A stretch of DNA of 6,936 bases, taken from the NCBI GenBank assembly GCA_009781965.1, contig WQUS01000081.1, forward strand, positions 1 to 6,936. Direction: 5' to 3'. Made by a program: the position numbers and the translations under genes. The notes under the pieces were generated by a model. The model worked only from the letters and a program-made list of their open reading frames with translations. It did not search any database and had not been told where the DNA came from. Positions within the stretch are counted from its first letter, which is position 1, and each line of letters starts with the position of its first letter. The DNA is from Bacillota bacterium (GTDB lineage Bacteria; Bacillota; Desulfotomaculia; Desulfotomaculales; Desulfallaceae). This document shows positions 1-5,104 of this stretch, piece by piece.

Positions 1-245
1 TGCCGGCCGCCAGCCTGATGACAGTGATTAAGCGTGAGGGCGGCGCTACTTTGCAGGAGGTGCGGCTCTTTGACGTTTATCAGGGCGAGCAGGTGGCGGA
101 GGGCTACCGAAGCATTGCTTTTGCCCTGCGGTTCCAGGCCTATGACCGGACCCTGACCGATGAGGAAGTAGCCGGGAAGATGGCCCATATCACGGCGGCG
201 CTGGAGAAAGAGCAGGGAGCGTTATTGAGAGAGAAAAACAGCTGA
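1..245 (+). CDS. pheT: Phenylalanyl-tRNA synthetase beta subunit, C-terminal end (partial)
   Basis: Only the last ~80 codons are present; the reading frame is open from the first base (codons begin at position 3) and ends at TGA 243-245. The piece is the C-terminal ferredoxin-fold anticodon-binding (FDX-ACB) domain of PheT, the beta chain of the cytosolic alpha2-beta2 enzyme that charges tRNA-Phe. Family hallmarks are visible: LFDVYQGEQV, then the GYRSIAFALRFQ strand, then RTLTDEEV and a terminal helix ending in GALLREKNS. In Firmicutes pheT normally follows pheS, and zapA downstream is a common neighbour, which fits. The internal ATG at 18 is not a start, only a Met inside the domain. Nothing looks broken; the gene is cut only by the window edge. 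Identification is from motif recognition and is close to certain. Confidence 0.95.
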   Translation, partial: PAASLMTVIKREGGATLQEVRLFDVYQGEQVAEGYRSIAFALRFQAYDRTLTDEEVAGKMAHITAALEKEQGALLREKNS

Positions 246-256
246 ATGAGCCTGCC

Positions 257-400
257 GGGTTACTGTTCAGTGTTTGTTGATCCTCTAAGTGAAGACGGCA
301 CGCAAAACTATTAACCGTAAGCGATTTTTCGCAAGAGCATGAGCGCACGGTTAATAGTTTTGTGCCGGATGGTGCGAACAGTAACGTGTGAACAGAACCC
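257..400 (+). repeat. Nested inverted-repeat element in the pheT-zapA spacer with two alternative outer pairings
   Basis: The arm at 257-269 can pair in two mutually exclusive ways. GTTACTGTTC (259-268) is the exact reverse complement of GAACAGTAAC (376-385), giving 10 bp. Alternatively GGGTT/CTGTTCA (257-261 and 263-269, with A262 bulged) pairs with TGAACAGAACCC (389-400), giving 12 bp. The two right-hand partners are a direct repeat of each other (GTGCGAACAG at 372-381, GTGTGAACAG at 386-395, offset 14). Both pairings enclose the long hairpin at 296-367. No flanking target-site duplication is visible on either side, so a small transposon-derived (MITE-like) element is possible but not shown; a structured RNA in the pheT-zapA transcript is the other reading. 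Pairing is directly seen; function is inference. Confidence 0.5.
296..367 (+). repeat. Long near-perfect hairpin: 21-bp stem, 28-nt loop
   Basis: Left arm 296-318 and right arm 347-367 are exact reverse complements over 21 bp, except for two extra bases (G302, C303) bulged in the left arm. The central part is AT-rich (AAAACTATTAACCGT at 304-318), with GC-rich ends (CGGCAC). The loop 319-346 contains its own small hairpin, GCGA-TTTT-TCGC (321-332). No T-run follows the right arm (sequence after 367 is GATGGTGCG), so this is not a standard intrinsic terminator. It could act as an mRNA 3'-end stabiliser or processing site for pheT, or be a dispersed intergenic repeat. The base composition of the arms differs from the surrounding GC-rich genes. 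Confidence 0.8.
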
Positions 401-481
401 TTCCGGGTGAAAGATTGTCCTTTGCGGCAGGAATTTGGCGTTTGATGTCGAATCATCCCATGTGCCAAATATGCCGGAAGG
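399..481 (+). promoter_or_regulatory. Possible SD-occluding stem-loop in front of zapA
   Basis: CCTTCCGG (399-406) is the exact reverse complement of CCGGAAGG (474-481), whose last four bases AAGG are the first part of the zapA Shine-Dalgarno AAGGAGG (478-484). Inside this stem, ATTTGGC (433-439) pairs with GCCAAAT (464-470), and TGAT (443-446) can pair with ATCA (452-455). If it forms in the mRNA it would hide part of the ribosome binding site. Its left arm shares bases 399-400 with the alternative upstream pairing 257-269/389-400, so the two structures would compete slightly. Stems of 7-8 bp arise easily by chance, so this is only a candidate. Confidence 0.35.
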
Positions 482-484
482 AGG
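478..484 (+). promoter_or_regulatory. zapA ribosome binding site
   Basis: AAGGAGG ends 9 bases before ATG 494, a near-ideal Shine-Dalgarno and spacing. It supports the ATG at 494 as the start. The site partly overlaps the right arm of the candidate stem at 399-481. Confidence 0.85.
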
Positions 485-493
485 GCGCGGATC

Positions 494-763
494 ATGTCAG
501 CTGAAGAGAACCGGGTGGATGTGGAAATTTATGGCGTGCGTTACGCCCTGAAAGGGGATGCGGCCCCTGAGACGATGGTTGATATGTCCAGGGACGTTGA
601 TGAAAAGATGAGGCAGGTGCTGCAGCGTAACCCGGGGTTATCACTTTACAAGGCGGCGATACTGACGGCGCTGAATATGTCGGAAGAGCTATACGCCCTC
701 AAAGAAGAATATAATAATTTGGTTCAGATGCTGGAACTCGAACGCAACAGGAAAAGCAAATAA
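494..763 (+). CDS. zapA: Cell division protein ZapA
   Basis: 89 residues, the usual length of Firmicute ZapA. ZapA is a small cytoplasmic protein that binds FtsZ and promotes bundling of its filaments at the division ring. The N-terminal beta-hairpin is visible as VDVEIYGVRYALKG (residues about 8-21), followed by a helix with the family pattern MSRDVDEKMRQVL, then LSLYKAAILTALNMSEELY (the conserved ALN...EELY helix) and a charged coiled-coil tail ending in LELERNRKSK. The start is fixed by a strong AAGGAGG site. The gene follows pheT by 248 bases of structured spacer and is closed by a terminator that starts within its stop codon TAA, so it is the last gene of its unit. The pheT-zapA order is common in Firmicutes. 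No oddity in the protein itself. Confidence 0.92.
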   Translation: MSAEENRVDVEIYGVRYALKGDAAPETMVDMSRDVDEKMRQVLQRNPGLSLYKAAILTALNMSEELYALKEEYNNLVQMLELERNRKSK

Positions 764-793
764 AACTCATGGAGCTGGCTTCATGAGTTTTTT
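762..793 (+). terminator. Rho-independent terminator after zapA
   Basis: AAAACTCATG (762-771) pairs with CATGAGTTTT (782-791), and the stem continues inward through G772-T781 (wobble), A773-T780 and G774-C779 to a CTGG tetraloop: 13 pairs in all. Six T residues (788-793) follow, with more T-rich sequence after them. The left arm begins at the second base of the zapA TAA stop, so translation termination and the terminator overlap. It should separate the pheT-zapA unit from mpg. Confidence 0.9.
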
Positions 794-839
794 AATCTTT
801 GTTTTGAGGCAGATTATAAGTAAGCGATCATTAATATAC

Positions 840-845
840 TATAAT
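840..845 (+). promoter_or_regulatory. Candidate -10 element for the mpg operon
   Basis: A perfect TATAAT lies in an AT-rich stretch (about 811-858) between the zapA terminator and mpg, preceded by an overlapping TATACT (835-840). Position suits a start of transcription near 852. No good -35 hexamer is found 15-19 bases upstream (best are weak AT-rich matches such as TTATAA at 814), so the assignment rests on the -10 box and the location after a terminator. Confidence 0.45.
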
Positions 846-856
846 TTAAGTCGTTT

Positions 857-862
857 AAGGTG
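857..862 (+). promoter_or_regulatory. Ribosome binding site that bears on the mpg start
   Basis: AAGGTG is the only Shine-Dalgarno-like sequence here. It ends 2 bases before the GTG at 865 but 8 bases before the in-frame TTG at 871. The spacing therefore favours TTG 871 as the true initiation codon, which shortens the protein by two residues. Confidence 0.5.
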
Positions 863-864
863 CG

Positions 865-1461
865 GTGCGCTTGCAAGAGAATAAATTAACCGCCGGCCCG
901 CTGCCCAGGTCGTTTTATGCCCGGGACACCGTTACCGTGGCCAGGGCGCTGCCCGGCTGTATGCTGGTGCATGATACTCCGGCGGGAATCACTGCCGGCA
1001 TCATAGTGGAAACCGAGGCTTACCTGCAGGGAGACCCGGCCTGTCACGCCGCCCGGGGCGTGACGCCCAGGAACAAGCTGATGTTTGGCCCGCCGGGGTT
1101 TGCTTATGTGTATTTTACCTATGGCATGCACTATTGCTTTAATGTGGTTACCGCGGCGGCAGGGATTGGCGAAGCGGTGCTGATTAGGGCGCTGGAGCCG
1201 GTGCAGGGAATGGCGCTGATGGGCGGCCGCCGTAACCGGCAAGAACTGCGTGAACTTTGTTCCGGGCCGGCTAAGCTTACTCAGGCTATGGGGATAGGCA
1301 AAGAGCAGAACGGTCTTGATCTTACCGGCGAGCAGCTTTTTATCTGTGCCGCCGGCTCGGCCGGCCCGCTGGTTACCACCACCAGGATTGGCATCCGGGC
1401 CGGGGCCGAACTGCCGCTGCGTTTTTACTTGCGGGACAGTAAATACGTCTCCAGGAGATAA
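865..1461 (+). CDS. mpg: 3-methyladenine / methylpurine DNA glycosylase (AAG family)
   Basis: 198 residues from GTG 865 (196 if TTG 871 is used, which has better RBS spacing). This family flips out and excises alkylated or deaminated purines (3-methyladenine, 7-methylguanine, hypoxanthine) in base-excision repair; it is monofunctional, leaving an abasic site. Compared with human AAG, active-site residues are present: in IVETEAYL the catalytic Glu is E51 (human E125), with Y53 (Y127) and H61 in CHAARG (H136). The AYVYFTYGMHYCFNV segment gives Y83 (Y159), intercalating Y86 (Y162) and N93 (N169). R108 in VLIRALEP matches human R182. The ELCSGPAKLTQAMGI and LRFYLRDSKYVS motifs near the C-terminus complete the fold. 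It is the first gene after the zapA terminator and sits 30 bases before the NIF3-like gene, so it likely leads the operon. Intact. Confidence 0.93.
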   Translation: MRLQENKLTAGPLPRSFYARDTVTVARALPGCMLVHDTPAGITAGIIVETEAYLQGDPACHAARGVTPRNKLMFGPPGFAYVYFTYGMHYCFNVVTAAAGIGEAVLIRALEPVQGMALMGGRRNRQELRELCSGPAKLTQAMGIGKEQNGLDLTGEQLFICAAGSAGPLVTTTRIGIRAGAELPLRFYLRDSKYVSRR

Positions 1462-1478
1462 AAATAAAAAATTCTATT

Positions 1479-1485
1479 GGGAGGA
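1479..1485 (+). promoter_or_regulatory. Ribosome binding site of the NIF3-like gene
   Basis: GGGAGGA ends 6 bases before TTG 1492. It decides the start: an upstream in-frame TTG at 1477 overlaps this site and cannot be the initiator, so the protein begins MKIKDIYEY. Confidence 0.85.
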
Positions 1486-1491
1486 ACCACG

Positions 1492-2442
1492 TTGAAAATC
1501 AAGGATATTTATGAATATGTGATTGCCCGGGGGATGGAGAAGGATCCCCGGGGCGCCCAAAGCGTAGCCGAACAGCTGGAAAGGGAACGGGAGCGGTATG
1601 CCGATCTGAAGGAAGAAGACCAAAAGGATTACGACAGTGAGCGTTTGGCCAATCCATACAGTGACACCAGGATTTTGTACGGGGACCCAGCAACGGAGGT
1701 GCGCCGGCTTCTGGCAGGCATAGACATTGAGGTGGGCGAAGTGTTGCTGGCGGACCGGCTGGGGGAAAAGGGGCAACCGGTGGATCTGATTATGTCCCAT
1801 CACCCGGAGGGCAAAGCCATGGCGGCCTTGCATGATGTGATGCATCTGAAGGAGGATATTCTGGCCCGCTATGGCGTGCCCATCAACGTGGCCGAGGGGA
1901 TGATGGCGGCCCGGATTAGCGAGGTGAAACGCGCCTTCATGCCGGTTAATCACAACCGGACGGTAGACGCCGCCAGGCTTATGGGTATCCCGCTCATGAG
2001 CGCCCATACCGTGGCGGATAACCAGGTGACTACTTTTTTACAGGAGCTTATGGACCGGGAAGAGCCGAAAACTTTGCAGGATGTGGTCAAACTGTTAAAG
2101 ACCATTCCCGAATATGCCGAATCTGTCCGCCATAACGCCAGCCCCAGTATTGTGGTGGGCGCCAAGGAACGCCGGACCGGTAAAGTATGGGTGGATATGA
2201 CCGGCGGCACCAGCGGTTCCCACAACATTTACGCCAAGCTGGCTGAGGCCGGCGTCGGGACTATGTTGGTGATGCATATCAGTGAAAAACATATGAATGA
2301 AGCCAAGAAAAACTACGTCAATGTGATTATTGCCGGCCATATGGCCAGTGATTCCCTGGGCGTAAACTTGCTTTTGGACGGTATTGAGAAGCAGGGCGTG
2401 GAAATCATCCCCTGTGCGGGCCTGATCCGGCACAAACGATAA
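1492..2442 (+). CDS. Divergent NIF3-like (DUF34 family) dinuclear-metal protein
   Basis: 316 residues from TTG 1492. The NIF3/DUF34 family forms toroidal hexamers with a two-metal centre; biochemical role is unsettled, and the common label GTP cyclohydrolase I type 2 is poorly supported. Evidence: LIMSHHPEG (H103, H104) matches the family HHP metal site; LMSAHTVADN gives H172-xxx-D176, like the HxxxD around D101 of E. coli YbgI; IIAGHMASDS gives H283-xxx-D287, in the place of the usual H-xxx-E (H215/E219 in YbgI). All five ligand positions are thus filled, with Asp for Glu at the last. It is longer than the minimal ~250-aa bacterial form: the HHP lies about 40 residues later than usual, after a highly charged N-terminal stretch (residues 28-52, QLERERERYADLKEED...), and the segment between HHP and HxxxD is also longer. 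Its stop overlaps the U32 start. Family assignment is by motifs; specific function unknown. Confidence 0.75.
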   Translation: MKIKDIYEYVIARGMEKDPRGAQSVAEQLERERERYADLKEEDQKDYDSERLANPYSDTRILYGDPATEVRRLLAGIDIEVGEVLLADRLGEKGQPVDLIMSHHPEGKAMAALHDVMHLKEDILARYGVPINVAEGMMAARISEVKRAFMPVNHNRTVDAARLMGIPLMSAHTVADNQVTTFLQELMDREEPKTLQDVVKLLKTIPEYAESVRHNASPSIVVGAKERRTGKVWVDMTGGTSGSHNIYAKLAEAGVGTMLVMHISEKHMNEAKKNYVNVIIAGHMASDSLGVNLLLDGIEKQGVEIIPCAGLIRHKR

Positions 2443-5066
2443 TGAAAAAACCGGAACTGTTGGCCCCGGCCGGCGGGAAGGACGCGTTAGTGGCGGCGGT
2501 GCAAAACGGCGCCGATGCCGTATACCTGGGCGGCCGCCAGTTTAACGCCCGCCGGGGCGCCGAGAATTTCGACAGCCGGGAATTGGCCGAGGCCATTGAA
2601 TACGCCCATCTGCGTGGGGTGAATGTCTATGTGACGGTGAATATCCTGCTGGCTGACGCGGAATTGCGGGAAGCCGTCCGTTTTTTACAGGCCATTTATA
2701 ATGCCGGGGCAGACGCCGCCATTGTGCAGGATTGGGGCTTAATCAGGCTGGCCCGGCTGGTGACGCCGGAGCTGGCGCTGCACGCCAGTACCCAGATGAC
2801 CGCACACAACCTGCCCGGGGTGATTTTTTTGCGTGACGCCGGTATCAAGCGGGTGGTGCTGGCCAGGGAAACGGATCTGCAGGCGGTGCGCTATATCCGT
2901 GAACAGGCCGGGATCCAGGTGGAAACCTTTGTCCACGGCGCCTTGTGCGTATGTTATTCCGGTCAGTGTTTGATGTCCAGTATGATTGGCGGCCGGAGCG
3001 GCAACCGGGGACGCTGTGCCCAGCCATGCCGTTTGGAGTATCGTCTGGCGGATCAAAAGGGACAGCCGGTGGCAGCTGCCGGTCAATGGGGCGACTATTT
3101 GCTCAGCCCCAAAGATTTGAATCTCAGCGCCCGGATTGGGTCTTTGCTGGCAGCCGGCATTGATGCTTTTAAAATTGAGGGCCGGATGCGCCGGCCGGAA
3201 TATGTGGCCACAGTGGTCGGTATTTACCGGCAGCTGATTGATCGGGCCATGGCCGGCGAAGACGGTGGCGAGAATAGTGGCGGGGAAGGTTCGGTTGAGG
3301 GTGGTTCGGTTGAAGATAGTTCGGTTGAAGATAGTTCGGTTGAAGATAGTTCGGTTACCGAGGCTGAGTCTGTGGACCTGGCCCAGATCTTTAACCGGGG
3401 TTTTTCCACCGGTTACTTTTTTGGCCGCCCCGGCCGGGATTTAATGAGCTATCAGCGGCCGAACAACCGGGGTGTGCCCTTGGGCCGGGTGCGGAGCTAT
3501 AACCGTCAATCAGGCCGGGCGGCCATCGAGCTGGGGGCGCCCTTGGCCATTGGCGATGGTATTGAAGTATGGGTTACCAAGGGCGGCCGGGTGGGTCTGG
3601 AAGTGCATAATCTGTGGGTGCAAGGCCTGCCGGTAACCGCCGCGGCGGCCGGCGCGGCGGCGGAAATCGCCATCCAGGGCCAGCTCCGGCCCGGTGATCG
3701 CATTTTTAAAACCCATGACGCCGGATTAATCAACCGGGCTTTGCAAACTTACGCTTCCAGCCGGGAAAAGCTGTGTTTGCCGTTGGATATGCGGGTGCGG
3801 GCGAGAGTGGGGGAGCCGCTGGTGCTGGAGGCTGACGACCGGGCGGGGGTTAAGGTGACTGTGCGGACCGCCGGGATGTGCCTGGAGGCTCAGAAACATC
3901 CCCTAACCGACGAATTTCTGGCCGGACAGCTGAGCCGTTTGGGGAACACGCCCTTTGTGCTGGGCGAGCTGGTCTGCGACCTGGGAGACCGGGTGATGCT
4001 CCCGGTCAGTGAAATCAATGACGCCCGCCGGCGCATGGTTGAGCTAATGGCCGGGGAAAGGGTCAAGAAAAGACTGCCTGAACCTCTTGATGCGGCGACA
4101 ATGGAAAAACGGTTTGCTCTGGCCCTGGCCCAAGGGGATGCCGCTTCTTCCGTGCGCCGGCCCAAACTGGCGGTGTCGGTGAGCGACCCGCCGTCGATCC
4201 GGGCGGCGGTAACCAATGGCGCCGAAATCGTTTACTATAACGGTGAGAGCTTTGCCCGCCGCGCTAAGCCCGCCCGGGCGGAGCTTGCCGCAGCCAGGCA
4301 GCTGTGCCGCCGGGCAGGGGTTGCCTTTATGCCGATGACGCCCCGGATCCTGCATGATACGGAGTTCCAGCAGTATGAGGATGAACTGGCGGCCTTGCTG
4401 GCCCTGGAGCCGGACGGGATCATGGTTTCCGGCTACGGTTTGTTGCCCCTTGTGCGGGCTGGCGCCGCTCTGCCACTTGCGGCTGACTTTCCGTTTAACG
4501 TGTTCAACCGCCAGGCGGCTCTGTTCCTGCAGGAACAGGGTTTGTTCCGGGTCACCGTATCGCCGGAACTGAACGGGGAACAGGTGCGGGAACTGGCCGC
4601 CGGAGCGGCGCCGGAAACCGAGCTGATTGTGCACGGTTATCTGCCTCTGATGGTATCCCGTTATTGTGCGCCGGGGAGTTTGCTGGGTGGCCGGAGCGAG
4701 GAAAATCAAGTATGCACGGCGCCCTGTCGCAAGGGTTCTTATGCTTTGCTGGACCGTAAAGGGGTGCTTTTCCCCCTGGAGACAGACAGCCGTTGTTTGA
4801 TGCATCTATTTAATTCCCGGGAACTGTGTCTGTTGGATACGCTGCCTTACTTAAGCGAGGCGGGCTTGGCTTCGCTCCGGATTGAGGCCCGCCGGAATGA
4901 CGCCGGCTATGTGGCTAAAACGGTGCGGGCTTACCGCCTGGTTTTGGATCAATTGTGGGAGCAGCCGGGCCGCCTGCCCGACTTGGCGGCGGCTGTGCGC
5001 GATTTAACCGCCGGGGGGCCCGGTTATACCAGGGGCCATTATTACCGGGGCGTCACAGAATCGTAA
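2442..5066 (+). CDS. U32 family protein with DUF3656, RlhA-like, with duplicated U32 domain
   Basis: 874 residues. U32 proteins, though catalogued as peptidases, include RlhA and TrhP, which hydroxylate a cytidine of 23S rRNA and tRNA U34; the DUF3656 domain makes this RlhA-like. Domain 1 (residues 1-275) starts with PELLAPAG and carries the full U32 signature at 161-179 (E161, F163, G166, C169, G174, C176, S179), then CAQPC (C192, C196) and FKIEGR (E246). Next come a Ser/Val/Glu/Asp repeat linker (283-305), an IFNRGFSTGYFFGR segment, and DUF3656 at about 423-540 (ending SEINDARRR). Residues 573-845 are a second, decayed U32 copy: C742, C758 and C762 align with C176, C192 and C196, but C169 is replaced by P735. 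Start ATG 2442 uses the last base of the upstream TAA; no Shine-Dalgarno is visible, suggesting translational coupling. Adjacent mutS2 fits a ribosome-linked role. The rRNA substrate is inferred, not shown. Confidence 0.88.
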   Translation: MKKPELLAPAGGKDALVAAVQNGADAVYLGGRQFNARRGAENFDSRELAEAIEYAHLRGVNVYVTVNILLADAELREAVRFLQAIYNAGADAAIVQDWGLIRLARLVTPELALHASTQMTAHNLPGVIFLRDAGIKRVVLARETDLQAVRYIREQAGIQVETFVHGALCVCYSGQCLMSSMIGGRSGNRGRCAQPCRLEYRLADQKGQPVAAAGQWGDYLLSPKDLNLSARIGSLLAAGIDAFKIEGRMRRPEYVATVVGIYRQLIDRAMAGEDGGENSGGEGSVEGGSVEDSSVEDSSVEDSSVTEAESVDLAQIFNRGFSTGYFFGRPGRDLMSYQRPNNRGVPLGRVRSYNRQSGRAAIELGAPLAIGDGIEVWVTKGGRVGLEVHNLWVQGLPVTAAAAGAAAEIAIQGQLRPGDRIFKTHDAGLINRALQTYASSREKLCLPLDMRVRARVGEPLVLEADDRAGVKVTVRTAGMCLEAQKHPLTDEFLAGQLSRLGNTPFVLGELVCDLGDRVMLPVSEINDARRRMVELMAGERVKKRLPEPLDAATMEKRFALALAQGDAASSVRRPKLAVSVSDPPSIRAAVTNGAEIVYYNGESFARRAKPARAELAAARQLCRRAGVAFMPMTPRILHDTEFQQYEDELAALLALEPDGIMVSGYGLLPLVRAGAALPLAADFPFNVFNRQAALFLQEQGLFRVTVSPELNGEQVRELAAGAAPETELIVHGYLPLMVSRYCAPGSLLGGRSEENQVCTAPCRKGSYALLDRKGVLFPLETDSRCLMHLFNSRELCLLDTLPYLSEAGLASLRIEARRNDAGYVAKTVRAYRLVLDQLWEQPGRLPDLAAAVRDLTAGGPGYTRGHYYRGVTES
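3288..3356 (+). repeat. 15-bp in-frame tandem repeat inside the U32 gene
   Basis: Four full units plus a 9-base part unit, consensus GATAGTTCGGTTGAA (read in another register as [A/G]GT TCG GTT GAA GAT). Units start at 3288, 3303, 3318, 3333 and 3348; the last three are identical where complete and the first two vary slightly. It encodes GSVEG-GSVED-SSVED-SSVED-SSV (residues 283-305), an acidic, Ser-rich, probably disordered linker after U32 domain 1. The unit is about 40% GC, well below its surroundings. As 15 is a multiple of three, unit gain or loss would keep the frame. Confidence 0.95.
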
Positions 5067-5086
5067 ATCATACCGGTAACAGAATT

Positions 5087-5094
5087 AAAGGGAG
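5087..5094 (+). promoter_or_regulatory. mutS2 ribosome binding site
   Basis: AAAGGGAG is followed by a T-rich spacer (ATTTTTTTCG) to ATG 5105; GGGAG (5090-5094) ends 10 bases from the start codon, at the long end of the normal range. The U32 stop lies 38 bases upstream of the ATG and no terminator intervenes, so mutS2 is likely read from the same transcript. Confidence 0.7.
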
Positions 5095-5104
5095 ATTTTT
5101 TTCG

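Noticed and set aside
296..367. Intrinsic terminator for pheT
   Set aside because: The stem is strong but is not followed by a T-run, and the 28-nt loop is too large for a typical terminator.
257..400. Insertion-sequence remnant or clear MITE
   Set aside because: Inverted arms exist, but no target-site duplication flanks either possible boundary and no transposase fragment is seen; left as a possibility only.
246..493. T-box leader, since the spacer is next to a tRNA synthetase gene
   Set aside because: It lies downstream of pheT, and the T-box consensus (TGGNACCGCG) and a following terminator are absent.
190..495. 101-codon open frame on the minus strand across the pheT end and the spacer
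   Set aside because: It runs through the long inverted repeat, has no ribosome binding site or recognisable domain, and its composition is that of a random frame.
813..845. Imperfect inverted repeat ATTATA(A)GT / ACTATAAT over the mpg promoter region as an operator
   Set aside because: Very AT-rich arms with a bulge and 16-nt loop are likely chance, and one arm is simply the -10 box.
1351..1366. GCCGGC-TCG-GCCGGC hairpin within mpg
   Set aside because: It is inside coding sequence with a biased GCC/GGC codon use; such palindromes are frequent throughout the window.
3224..3409. Minus-strand frame with a repeated STELS pattern
   Set aside because: It is just the antisense of the 15-bp repeat in the U32 gene.
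3637..3648. 12-bp perfect palindrome CCGCCGCGGCGG in the U32 gene
   Set aside because: It falls in an alanine-codon-rich stretch where GCG/GCC runs make palindromes likely.
4044..4805. 253-codon minus-strand open frame
   Set aside because: It is a shadow of the U32 gene, whose plus-strand frame has clear domain homology; long antisense frames are usual in GC-rich genes.
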